Source: Halobacteriales archaeon QS_4_66_20 (lineage in GTDB: Archaea > Halobacteriota > Halobacteria > Halobacteriales > Haloarculaceae). From it: a stretch of 56,646 bases of DNA. The stretch spans positions 39,104 to 95,749 of the forward strand of contig PXRK01000028.1 in assembly GCA_003021015.1 (NCBI GenBank). Direction: 5' to 3'. Each line of letters begins with the position of its first letter. Within the stretch, counting starts at the first letter, position 1. A model generated the notes under the pieces. It saw nothing but the letters and a program-made list of their open reading frames with translations, ran no database searches and was not told the DNA's origin. A program made the position numbers and the translations under genes. Shown here piece after piece: positions 46,044 through 54,183 of the stretch.

Positions 46044-46802
46044 CTACAGACGCTCACACACCGGATCGAGGTGCGCGATGCCGACGACTGCGACCACGTC
46101 TCCCTCCTGCTGGAGGTCCGAGAGGCGGCTCGCCATGTGCTGATCGCGGGTCCGGTCGCGGACGCGGGCGGTCGTAGGCTGTTCGAACGTCTCAGCGATG
46201 GTCCGGGCGCGCTCCACCTGCGCGCGCTCGTCGCGGGCCTGCGCCATCGGCGGGTCCGTCCACGCACAGTCGTGCGCTGCCGGGTCGCTGACGTCGAAGC
46301 GGACTCCGATTGTCCTCGCGACAGCAGCGGCGAGGCGACAGCCGACGGCGCGTTTCGTGACGCCCGCGAGGCTGCTGAGGACCGAGCGTGCGGTCGACAG
46401 CGACACGTCCTCGCCGAGGAGGTTCCGGACCAGGCGGGCGACGAAGCCCGGATCGGGGCCGTCGATGCCGACCACGCGATCGGTCGCGGCCGCCTGGATC
46501 GCCGCGCTCATCTCGCCGCCGAAGCGCGGCGGCGTCCGCCAGTCGTCGGCGTCGAAGTCGTACAGCGGGACGGCGACCGGCGGCAGCTCTAGCGCGAGTA
46601 CGGCCGGGTCGACCTCGTCGAGCACGGCCCGGATCCGGTGCTTGCTCGCCGGGTGGTTGTGGACGACGCCGACGAGCGTCACGTCACCCGCGTCGGTTGC
46701 GTCGTCAGCTACCCCGTCGCTGGCGTCGTCGCTGCTGTCGTCACTCCCGAGTCGACGCACGTACTCGCCCGTGAGTCGCGGGTCGGCTGCGCCCCTATCC
46801 AT
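46044..46802 (-). CDS. TraB-family-like protein
   Basis: 252 aa. After a 40-residue Asp/Ser-rich leader comes VTLVGVVHNHPASKHRIRAVLDEVDPAVLALELPPVAVPLYDF, the conserved His/Glu start of TraB/PrgY-like proteins. Later come DRVVGIDGPDPGFVARLVRN, RARTIAETFEQPTTARVRDRTRDQHMA and GDVVAVVGIAHLDPVCERL (second His motif). The paired H/E residues suggest a metal-dependent hydrolase-like fold; the reaction is not known. No membrane segment visible. Confidence 0.72.
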   Translation of the reverse strand: MDRGAADPRLTGEYVRRLGSDDSSDDASDGVADDATDAGDVTLVGVVHNHPASKHRIRAVLDEVDPAVLALELPPVAVPLYDFDADDWRTPPRFGGEMSAAIQAAATDRVVGIDGPDPGFVARLVRNLLGEDVSLSTARSVLSSLAGVTKRAVGCRLAAAVARTIGVRFDVSDPAAHDCAWTDPPMAQARDERAQVERARTIAETFEQPTTARVRDRTRDQHMASRLSDLQQEGDVVAVVGIAHLDPVCERL

Positions 46803-47095
46803 CGTGGTAATCCCTGCTTTCGTGGACCGGCTCCGGCTGCGGGTTGCCTCGCCGCAGTAGCAGCGTCGTTGTCACTCCACAGCGGAGTGGGTAGTATAGG
46901 CTTTACGGGAGCGAAACGCGGGACTGTTCGTGGGTTCCTGGATCGCCGGATCAGCTGTAGCGGCCCCGAGAACGGGATTGCGGGCGGAAAGGGCTCGTTA
47001 CGACCGCGGCGCGTGGGAGTAGAAACAACCAACTGGCCAGTATCGCGCAGGAACTGTTCCGACAGCCATAAGGCGTGGCTAGCGAAGGGGCAACT

Positions 47096-48463
47096 ATGCG
47101 TCGTCGGCGATTTCTCGCGCTTGCTGGCGCAGCCGGCTCGACTGCCCTGGCCGGCTGTACCATCGAGGCGGCATCGGAGAGTGAACGGGGACAGGGCCCG
47201 ACGATCACGCTGGAACCGGTCGTCGAGGGAGTGACGTTTCCGACCGGGCTGGCGTTCCTGCCAAACGGCGACCACCTCGTCGCCGACCGGTTCGGGGTGG
47301 TAATGCGACACACAGGCGACGGCCTGATCGAGCGACCATTCCTGGACCTGCGCGATCGGATCGATCTGGACCCCGAAGGGGAAAAAGGACTACTCGGGAT
47401 GGCGCTCCACCCCGAGTTCGCCGACAACCGCAGATTCTACGTCCGCTACAGCGCGCCGCGCCGCGAATGGATGGACGAGCGCCGCTCGCATACGGCGGTG
47501 CTCTCGGAGTTCGAGGTGACAGCGGACCTGACAGGCGTCGTGCCCGACTCCGAACGGATCGTGCTGGAGATCCCCGAACCCGGTGCCCAGCACAACGCCG
47601 GCGACCTCGCGTTCGGCCCGGACGGCTACCTCTACGCGTCGCTGGGCGACGGCCAGCGCAGCGACCTCGACGAGAAGGCGACGGGGGAGGACACGTTCTG
47701 GTGGTACGAGCAGGGGACGGCGGCACAGAACACCGAAGACAACCTGCTCGGAGGGATCCTCCGCATCGACCCCGACGACCCCAGCGGGAATCGGGAGTAC
47801 GGCATCCCCTCGGACAACCCGCTAGTTGGCGAGCGCGGCCGCGAGGAGTACTACGCCTGGGGGCTGCGCAACCCCTTTCGGATTTCCTTCGACGGCGAGG
47901 ACCTGTACGTCGGCGACGTCGGCGAGCACACCCGCGAGAGCGTTTACCTCGTCGAAGCCGGCGACAACTGCGGCTGGCCGGTTCTCGAGGGCTCGTCGTG
48001 CTCGCCGCCGGCGCCGCTGGGGCAGTCGCTGGCGGACAACCCGCTGAACGTGTTCAACCCCAGGACCTGGCAGACCCAGGTCAACCGGATCTCGCCGTAC
48101 AAGGTGTGCCCGACGCCGGACGGCGGCTCGCGGGACTTCCGGGCCCCGATCGTCGAGTACCTGCGGCCCGGCTCCCGGGCCGTCACCGGCGGGTTCGTCT
48201 ACCGCGGCGACCGGATCCCCGAACTGCAGGGGCAGTACGTGTTCGGGGACTTCATCCCGCCGGCGCCGCTGTTCGCCGCCGGGCGCCCGGGCGACGGGAG
48301 CCGTCCCTGGCCGCTGCAGGAGCTGGTCGTCGACGACACCGACAGCGGGCGGGTCAACGAGCTACTGATCTCCTTCGCCCGAGACTCCGATGGCGAGGTG
48401 TACCTGCTCACCGCCCAGGGCGGCGAGGGGACCGGGAAGGTCAGGCGTCTGGCTCCGGCGTAG
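47096..48463 (+). CDS. Tat-exported PQQ-dependent sugar (glucose/sorbosone-type) dehydrogenase
   Basis: 455 aa from ATG 47096. Tat lipoprotein signal: MRRRRFLALAGAAGSTALAGC with lipid Cys21. Six-bladed beta-propeller: VEGVTFPTGLAFLPNGDHLVADRFG, EKGLLGMALHPEF, QHNAGDLAFGPDGYLYASLGDG, NLLGGILRIDPDDPSG, YYAWGLRNPFRISFD, GDVGEHTRE and NCGWPVLEG. These include the catalytic His and the Arg-Asn that bind PQQ in the soluble aldose dehydrogenase family. Oxidises a sugar outside the membrane and passes electrons to quinone. Several Cys (CGW, SSC, VCPTPD) may form disulfides. Overlaps the next gene tail to tail by 23 nt. Confidence 0.92.
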   Translation: MRRRRFLALAGAAGSTALAGCTIEAASESERGQGPTITLEPVVEGVTFPTGLAFLPNGDHLVADRFGVVMRHTGDGLIERPFLDLRDRIDLDPEGEKGLLGMALHPEFADNRRFYVRYSAPRREWMDERRSHTAVLSEFEVTADLTGVVPDSERIVLEIPEPGAQHNAGDLAFGPDGYLYASLGDGQRSDLDEKATGEDTFWWYEQGTAAQNTEDNLLGGILRIDPDDPSGNREYGIPSDNPLVGERGREEYYAWGLRNPFRISFDGEDLYVGDVGEHTRESVYLVEAGDNCGWPVLEGSSCSPPAPLGQSLADNPLNVFNPRTWQTQVNRISPYKVCPTPDGGSRDFRAPIVEYLRPGSRAVTGGFVYRGDRIPELQGQYVFGDFIPPAPLFAAGRPGDGSRPWPLQELVVDDTDSGRVNELLISFARDSDGEVYLLTAQGGEGTGKVRRLAPA

Positions 48464-48911
48464 CGCCGGGCCCGTCGATCCGGGGGCCGAGTAGCGCCGT
48501 CCACGCGAGCATCCCGCCGGCACAGAGCGCCGTCCAGCCGCTGATCGCCGCGAGGGTGTACAGCGGCGCCCGGAACGGCGTCGCTATCGGCCCGCCGAAC
48601 GCGCCCAGCGCCAGGATCAGCACGACGATAGGGGCGACGCCCGCCGCGACGGCCGGGCCGAGCCCGAACCCCTGCCGGCGGCCCAGGTACAGCCCGGCAG
48701 CGAACGGCGGCACCAGAAACATGATCGCGAGCGCGAGGTAGCTCATCAGCGTGCTCCCGCGGATGAACTCCTCCCGGAGCAGGATCGCGACACCGACGAC
48801 CGTGAACCCGATCGCCATCGCCACGACCGCCGCGACCGCCGGCACGAGAACCCGTTCAACGACGTCTGATTCCCCGACCGTCGACCACAGGTCCTGAACG
48901 CGCTGGCTCAT
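48441..48911 (-). CDS. Four-helix membrane protein, unknown function
   Basis: 156 aa. Four hydrophobic stretches at about 22-45, 55-74, 84-105 and 113-135, with short polar loops and a Pro/Gly-rich tail. No recognised domain. Its 3' end overlaps the sugar dehydrogenase gene for 23 nt on the opposite strand, so neither tail leaves room for a separate terminator. Confidence 0.75.
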   Translation of the reverse strand: MSQRVQDLWSTVGESDVVERVLVPAVAAVVAMAIGFTVVGVAILLREEFIRGSTLMSYLALAIMFLVPPFAAGLYLGRRQGFGLGPAVAAGVAPIVVLILALGAFGGPIATPFRAPLYTLAAISGWTALCAGGMLAWTALLGPRIDGPGATPEPDA

Positions 48912-49152
48912 CCAGTTGCTGTCCTTACGAGTGGCGGCGCTTTACTCTGACGCCTTCGACTCGCCGGACGATCCCGGCCGGCGTCGCCCCGAGACTGGCC
49001 CTCGCGCGTACGCACCCGAACGTGCTCGAACGTACGTGACAGTGCCGTTCACACCTGATTGTCAGATGTATTCTTTACGAATGTGTAGAAATGTATCTGG
49101 TATGTACCTTGATTTCTTATGAGCCTGTTACATTCGATCAGATACATAAGTA

Positions 49153-49160
49153 TTACATAA
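49153..49160 (+). promoter_or_regulatory. Promoter of the serine protease gene
   Basis: The 270-nt gap 48912-49181 becomes AT-rich after 49060. TTACATAA at 49153-49160 is 22-29 nt before ATG 49182. No gene in the gap. Confidence 0.45.
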
Positions 49161-49181
49161 CCAGGGTGGTCAGACCATGTC

Positions 49182-51371
49182 ATGGTACAGGGTAACAGCG
49201 GTAAGGCGGAGTCGCACGGGGCAGGCAACGCAGGAATCAGCCGGCGCAGCGTGCTCAGGGCGACGGCTGGCGCCGTCGTAGCGGGCGGTCTCGTTGGTGT
49301 CGGTGCGGCGGAGGAGCCCGAGGAGTACAACGTCGGGATCAAGACCGGCGCGAAAGGGCAGGGGACAGCGGCCGCCAAGCGGGCAGCCGACAACGTCCGC
49401 AAGACGATCGACTTCGGCGACATCGGCAGGACCGTCGTCGGGGAGTTCTCCGCGCAGGCGCGGGAAGCCCTGGAGAAAAACCCCAACATCGAGTTCGTCG
49501 AGCCCAACGGCACGGCATACAAGCTCGGCGAGAAACTCCCGGTCGGCATCGACCGGGTGGATGCCGACGTGCTCCACTCCGAAGGGACAACCGGCAGCGG
49601 GGCGACGATCGCCATCCTCGACACGGGCGTCGACGACGACCATCCGGACCTGGCCGACAACGTCGATCCGTCGCTGGGCGCGGCGTTCGGCTCCTCGTGT
49701 GGCTCCGAATCGGGCGGCTGCCGGTTCGGCCGCGAGGGGTACAACGGCAACGACTGTAACTACGAGTGGTCCGACGACGACGACCACGGGTCGCACGTCG
49801 CCGGCAGCGCCGACGCCGTCCGTGGCAACAACGAAGGGGTCGAGGGCGGCGTCTCGACCGAGGCGACGATCATGCCGGTAAAGGTGCTCAGCGGCTGTGG
49901 CTCGGGTTCCTACTCCGACATCGCCGATGGGATCAGGTACGCCACCGACAACGGCGCGGACGTCATCAACATGTCGCTCGGGGGGGACTCGGGCGACTCG
50001 ACGCTGCAGAACGCCTGCCAGTACGCCTACGACAACGGCGTCGTTCTGGTGGCCTCGGCCGGCAACGACGGCCCCTGTTCGGACTGCGTGGGTTATCCCG
50101 CAGCGTACAGCACGGTGATGGCAGTCTCGGCAATCGATCCGCGGGACGACACGCTGGCGGACTTCTCCTCGACCGGCCCCGAGGTGGAGATCACCGCGCC
50201 GGGCGTCGACACGCTGTCGACGATCCCGCCGGAGAGCGACGACGGCTCGACGTACGCCGACGGCTACGAGGAGTTCTCGGGGACATCGATGTCCTCGCCG
50301 CACGTCGCCGGTGGTGCCGGCCAAGTCGTGGCGTCTGACGATACCCTGAGCAACGCCGACGTCCGCCAGCGGCTGAAAGACACCGCCGAGGATCTCGGGC
50401 TGGCATCGAACGAACAGGGCGCCGGCCTGCTCGACGCCGAAGCCGCGGTCGGCAGCGGTGGCGACGCCGCGCCCTCCGTCTCGTGGGTCAATCCCGCCGA
50501 CGGCGATACCGTGAGCGGGACGATCACGATCCAGATCAGCGCCTCCGATAGCGAGGACAGCGACGACTCGCTGGACGTCACGTACAACGTCGACGGCGGC
50601 TCCTCGCGGTCGACGAGCTACAACTCGACGTCGGGCTACTACGAGGATTCGCTGGACACGACCCAGTTCTCCGACGGCGACCACACCTTCGAGGCCAACG
50701 CGACCGACTCGGCGGGCAACACGAGCACGTCGAGCATCACCGTGACGACGGACAACACCGAGAGCGCGCCTGTCGTGGACTCGCTCTCGGCCAGCGAGGT
50801 CGAGACTTCGGACGGCGACGCCGAGTTCGATGTCAGCTGGGACGTCAGCGATTCGGACGGCGACCTCTCGTCGGTGGACCTCACGCTGACCGACGACACT
50901 GCCGGCGAGACCGAGGACACCGCCTCCATCAGCGTCTCGGGCTCCAGCGCCAGCGGCACCACCCGCCTGGTCGCCGCCAGCGACGACGGTTCCGGCAATT
51001 CCTACACCGTCGACGCGACCGTCACCGACTCAGCCGGCAACACAGGCTCGGGATCGACGACTGTCAGTGAGACCGAGGACACCAACAGCGCGCCGAGCGC
51101 GAGCATCGACGGCCTGAACAACCGCTCGAACCCGCGCTGGGACCGCTACGAAGTCGACTGGAGTGCCAGCGATGTGGACGGCAACCTCGACACCGTCGTC
51201 GTCGAGATAGTCGACTCCTCGGGCAACACGCTCGACTCGGTCACTAACAACGTCTCCGGTTCCTCGGCCTCCGGCGTCGACGAGGTCCGGTCGAAGAGCA
51301 ACGGGACGGAGATCGTCGTCACCGCGACCGACACCGACGGCGCCAGCGGCTCCGATTCGCGGTCGATCTGA
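49182..51371 (+). CDS. Secreted subtilisin-like serine protease (halolysin type) with Ig-like C-terminal repeats
   Basis: 729 aa. Tat signal peptide with RR at 21-22 followed by ATAGAVVAGGLVGVGAA. Inhibitor-I9-like propeptide at about 48-115 (EYNVGIKTGAKGQGTAAAKRAA...IEFVEPNG). Catalytic domain about 120-450 with Asp147 (ILDTGVDDDHPD), His202 (DDHGSHVAG), oxyanion Asn295 (SAGNDG) and Ser369 (FSGTSMSSPHVAGG). Cys at 173, 180, 192, 239, 279, 299 and 302 could pair. From about 455 to the end there are three Ser/Thr/Asp-rich beta domains of the Ig/cadherin type instead of the usual single halolysin extension. Extracellular after propeptide removal. Confidence 0.95.
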   Translation: MVQGNSGKAESHGAGNAGISRRSVLRATAGAVVAGGLVGVGAAEEPEEYNVGIKTGAKGQGTAAAKRAADNVRKTIDFGDIGRTVVGEFSAQAREALEKNPNIEFVEPNGTAYKLGEKLPVGIDRVDADVLHSEGTTGSGATIAILDTGVDDDHPDLADNVDPSLGAAFGSSCGSESGGCRFGREGYNGNDCNYEWSDDDDHGSHVAGSADAVRGNNEGVEGGVSTEATIMPVKVLSGCGSGSYSDIADGIRYATDNGADVINMSLGGDSGDSTLQNACQYAYDNGVVLVASAGNDGPCSDCVGYPAAYSTVMAVSAIDPRDDTLADFSSTGPEVEITAPGVDTLSTIPPESDDGSTYADGYEEFSGTSMSSPHVAGGAGQVVASDDTLSNADVRQRLKDTAEDLGLASNEQGAGLLDAEAAVGSGGDAAPSVSWVNPADGDTVSGTITIQISASDSEDSDDSLDVTYNVDGGSSRSTSYNSTSGYYEDSLDTTQFSDGDHTFEANATDSAGNTSTSSITVTTDNTESAPVVDSLSASEVETSDGDAEFDVSWDVSDSDGDLSSVDLTLTDDTAGETEDTASISVSGSSASGTTRLVAASDDGSGNSYTVDATVTDSAGNTGSGSTTVSETEDTNSAPSASIDGLNNRSNPRWDRYEVDWSASDVDGNLDTVVVEIVDSSGNTLDSVTNNVSGSSASGVDEVRSKSNGTEIVVTATDTDGASGSDSRSI

Positions 51372-51473
51372 CGGACTGCAAGTCGACGGCGGACGGCCAG
51401 TCTTGCCGGTCCGCGCCCCGTTCCCGGCCCGCAGAGACGTACTTTTTCGGTCCTGGCCCCTGAACGATTAGCT

Positions 51474-51800
51474 ATGAGCCTCGAAGCAACGCTCGACGCC
51501 AGCGTCGACGGCGCCGTCGAGTTCGAGTTCCGTGTGCGCAACACCGGCGACGAGCCGGTCGAACTGCAGTTCCGCAGCGGCAAGGTCGCGGATGTCGCCG
51601 TCCTCGACGACGGCGAGGAGGTCTGGCGCTGGAGCGCCGGCCGGATGTTCACCCAGGCGCTGCAGTCCCGGACGCTGGATCCGGGCGAGTCGGCCAGCTA
51701 CCAGTTCACCTGGGAGGACCCACAGCCGGGGACCTACACCGCCCGAGGGACCCTCGAAGCCGAACAGGACGCCGAGGCGACGACGACGGTGACGGTGTAG
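51474..51800 (+). CDS. BsuPI-type intracellular proteinase inhibitor
   Basis: 108 aa. Whole protein fits the BsuPI beta-sandwich: VDGAVEFEFRVRNTGDEPVELQFRSGKVADVAVLDDGEEVWRWSAGRMFTQALQSRTLDPGESASYQFTWE. That family was named for an inhibitor of intracellular subtilisin in Bacillus. No signal peptide, so it should be cytoplasmic. It begins 102 nt after the protease gene. Keeping premature protease inactive in the cell is inferred. The last codons are tandemly repeated in the DNA that follows. Confidence 0.8.
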   Translation: MSLEATLDASVDGAVEFEFRVRNTGDEPVELQFRSGKVADVAVLDDGEEVWRWSAGRMFTQALQSRTLDPGESASYQFTWEDPQPGTYTARGTLEAEQDAEATTTVTV

Positions 51801-51889
51801 CTCCCGACCGACGACGACGGTGACGGTGTAGGTCTCGACCGACGACGACGGTGACGGTCACGGTGTAGCTCCCGATCGACGACGAGGTG
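51779..51889 (+). repeat. Tandem repeat covering the end of the inhibitor gene
   Basis: Unit of 31 bp beginning GACGACGACGGTGACGGTGT and including the stop codon: 51779-51809, 51810-51840, a 37-bp version with a 6-bp insertion (51841-51877) and a 12-bp remnant. Each copy repeats codons for TTTVTV and the stop, so unit gain or loss would leave the protein unchanged. No palindrome suggests a terminator. Confidence 0.85.
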
Positions 51890-51925
51890 ACAACCATTTT
51901 ATAGCGGCTCGTCGAACAAAGAGGT

Positions 51926-52195
51926 ATGAAAGGACGAATCAAGCGTGCACTGAGTCGGGCGCGGTACGCAGCGATCGGTGCGGCAGTCGGCGGCGCTATC
52001 GGAGGACTGTTCAGCAGGAACGCGGCGAGCACCGGCGCGGCAACCGGAGCACTGATCGGCGCGACGTTCGCGGAGAAGCGCGCCTCGGCCGGCGGCTGGC
52101 TCGATGGGATCACCGGCGGCGACGAGGACGAGGGCTCGCCCGTCGAAGGCGTCGTCGAGAAAGTGAAAGCCCGCCGAAGTACCGAATCGGACTGA
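51926..52195 (+). CDS. Small glycine-zipper protein, unknown function
   Basis: 89 aa. Basic start (MKGRIKRALSRARY), then a Gly/Ala-rich stretch AAIGAAVGGAIGGLFSRNAASTGAATGALIGATF resembling glycine-zipper membrane motifs, then an acidic tail. TATA-like ATTTTATAG at 51896-51904 about 25 nt upstream supports the start at ATG 51926. Could sit in or on the membrane. No homolog recognised. Confidence 0.7.
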   Translation: MKGRIKRALSRARYAAIGAAVGGAIGGLFSRNAASTGAATGALIGATFAEKRASAGGWLDGITGGDEDEGSPVEGVVEKVKARRSTESD

Positions 52196-52260
52196 CCGGC
52201 CGCCGCCCGCGTGAGGGCGGTCCGGCACAACGGGCGTGGGGCCGCCTGCAGCCCGCCAGG

Positions 52261-53091
52261 TCACTCCTCGTCGATCGGGTCGTACGTGTGCTCGCGGGTG
52301 GGGAACTCGCCGGTTTCGACCTCGGTGACGAACTGCTCGACCGCCGAGCTGATCGCGTCGTCGAGGTCGACGTACTCCCGGGCCAGCGACGGCGAGTGCT
52401 CGCTGAGGCCGAGCATGTCGGTGATTACGAGTACCTGGCCGTCGACGTGGCGGCCGGCACCGATCCCGATGGTCGGCACCGGGATCGCCTCGGTGACCCG
52501 GCGGGCTGCTTCCTCGGAGACGGCCTCCAGCACGACTGCGAACGCGCCGGCCTCGACGAGCTGATCGGCGGTGTCGACCAGCGCGTCCGCCGCCGCGGAG
52601 GCGTCGTGGTCGCGGCCCTGGACGAAGGCGCCGCCGATCTGGTTCATCCGCTGGGGCGTGAGCCCGACATGGCCCAGCACCGGCATCCCGAGTTCGGTCA
52701 GCCGGTCGACGATGTCGATTGTCGTCTCGCCGTAGGGTGCGGTTTCGAGCTTCACGGCGTCGGCGCCGGCCTCCTTCATGAACCGGCCGGCGTTCTCGAC
52801 GGACTCGGCCATCGAGGTGCCGTAGGAGAGAAACGGCATGTCCGCGACGACCATCGCCTCGTCGGCGGCCCTGTCGACGGCGGCGGTGTTCGACAGCGCC
52901 TCCTCCAGCGTTAGCGGGATCGTGTCCTCGTAGCCGTGGTGATTGTGCCCGGCCGAGTCCCCGACCAGAATCATGTCGACGCCGCCGTCGTCGACCCGCC
53001 GGGCGATCGGCGCGTCGTAGGCAGTCAGCATCGTCAGCGGAACGCCGTCGTCGTACTTCGCCTGGATATCCTGGATCGACGTTCGGGACAT
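52261..53091 (-). CDS. panB: 3-Methyl-2-oxobutanoate hydroxymethyltransferase
   Basis: 276 aa, first step of pantoate/CoA synthesis, using methylene-tetrahydrofolate or a pterin. Motifs: TMLTAYDAPIARRVDDGGVDMILVGDSAGHNHHGYEDTIPLTLEE, VADMPFLSYG, VKLETA, LGMPVLGHVGLTPQRMNQIGG and ITDMLGLSEHSPSLAREYVDL. Metal-binding Asp residues in VGDS and ADMPF are kept. The His pair in GHNHHG is a local variant of GH. Monocistronic. Confidence 0.95.
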   Translation of the reverse strand: MSRTSIQDIQAKYDDGVPLTMLTAYDAPIARRVDDGGVDMILVGDSAGHNHHGYEDTIPLTLEEALSNTAAVDRAADEAMVVADMPFLSYGTSMAESVENAGRFMKEAGADAVKLETAPYGETTIDIVDRLTELGMPVLGHVGLTPQRMNQIGGAFVQGRDHDASAAADALVDTADQLVEAGAFAVVLEAVSEEAARRVTEAIPVPTIGIGAGRHVDGQVLVITDMLGLSEHSPSLAREYVDLDDAISSAVEQFVTEVETGEFPTREHTYDPIDEE

Positions 53092-53210
53092 ACGGGCCGC
53101 TACTGCGCCGACTCACTTGATTGTTCACCGCACGTGACTCCTGGCGTCGATCGGGTCGTCTCCAATTCTCGAACCACAACCACTACCTTCGCACCCACTG
53201 ACCGACACGT

Positions 53211-54116
53211 ATGCAACTGGGCGTCATCGGACTCGGACAGATGGGGCAGATCGTCGTCGACCGCCTGCTCGCCGTGGGCCACGACGTCGTCGCGTTCGAC
53301 ATCGACGAGGAGGCTGTCGCGTCGGTCGCCGAGGCGGGCGCGACACCCGCAGAATCGATCCCGTCACTCGCCGATGAACTCGGGTCGGAGAAACGCATCT
53401 GGCTGATGGTCCCCGCCGGCGACCCCGTCGACGCCGCGCTGGACGAACTCGACCCCCACCTCACCGACGAGGATGTCGTGATCGATGGCGGCAACTCCCA
53501 TTTCGAGGCGTCGGTCCGCCGAGCGGAGTCGACCTCGGCCGCCTACCTCGACTGTGGCACCAGCGGCGGCCCCGCCGGCGCCGAGCTGGGCTTCTCGCTG
53601 ATGATCGGCGGCCCCGAGTGGGCCTACGAGGCCTGCGAGCCCGCCTTCGACGCCGTCGCGACCGGCCCGACGGGCCACGACCGGATGGGGCCCTCTGGGT
53701 CGGGCCACTACGTCAAGATGGTCCACAACGGTGTCGAGTACGCGCTGATGCAAGCGTACGGCGAGGGGTTCGAACTGCTCCAGGAAGGCCGGTACGACCT
53801 CGACCTCGAAGCGGTCGCCCGGATCTGGAACAACGGCGCAGTCATCCGGTCGTGGCTGCTGGAACTCTGCGAGGAGGCGTTCCGCGAGGAGGGGTCAGAT
53901 CTGGGCGACGTCGCCGACCACGTCGCCGGGGGGTCGACCGGCACTTGGACCGTCCAGGAGGCGCTCGCACAGGAGGTCCCGCTGCCGCTGATCTACGCCG
54001 CCCTCGCCGAGCGGTTCGACAGCCGATCCACCGGCGACGACCCGGGCCGGTTCTCCCGGCGGCTGGCCAACCGCTTGCGGTACGGGTTCGGCCGGCACGA
54101 GGTGCACCGTCACTAG
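53211..54116 (+). CDS. gnd: 6-Phosphogluconate dehydrogenase (decarboxylating), short archaeal type
   Basis: 301 aa. NAD(P) Rossmann motif LGVIGLGQMGQIVVDRLLAVGHDVVAFDID, WLMVPAGDPVDAALDELDPHLTDEDVVIDGGNSHFEAS, CGTSGGPAGAELGFSLMIGG, GSGHYVKMVHNGVEYALMQAYGEGFELL (substrate Lys and Asn) and WNNGAVIRSWLLEL. 6-phosphogluconate + NAD(P)+ to ribulose 5-phosphate, CO2 and reduced cofactor. About 170 residues shorter than the bacterial enzyme, like other archaeal forms. It ends just before an IS200/IS605-type hairpin. Confidence 0.95.
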   Translation: MQLGVIGLGQMGQIVVDRLLAVGHDVVAFDIDEEAVASVAEAGATPAESIPSLADELGSEKRIWLMVPAGDPVDAALDELDPHLTDEDVVIDGGNSHFEASVRRAESTSAAYLDCGTSGGPAGAELGFSLMIGGPEWAYEACEPAFDAVATGPTGHDRMGPSGSGHYVKMVHNGVEYALMQAYGEGFELLQEGRYDLDLEAVARIWNNGAVIRSWLLELCEEAFREEGSDLGDVADHVAGGSTGTWTVQEALAQEVPLPLIYAALAERFDSRSTGDDPGRFSRRLANRLRYGFGRHEVHRH

Positions 54117-54125
54117 CCACCGAAC

Positions 54126-54160
54126 TTGACTTCCTCCCCGCCCTGAAGGGCGAGGCTTCC
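54126..54160. mobile_element. IS200/IS605-type end hairpin (solo remnant)
   Basis: TTGACTTCCTCCCCGCCCTG followed by AAGGGCGAGG closes a hairpin typical of the right ends of IS200/IS605/IS1341 elements in haloarchaea. No TnpA or TnpB frame is adjacent: flanking genes are gnd and prf1. Lies 10 nt after the gnd stop and may now act as its terminator. Confidence 0.55.
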
Positions 54161-54183
54161 GCTGGCTATCCGTCACTCCGCGA

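Noticed and set aside
49170-50684. 504-codon minus-strand frame opposite the protease
   Set aside because: Low-complexity Arg/Val-rich shadow; the plus strand has all catalytic motifs.
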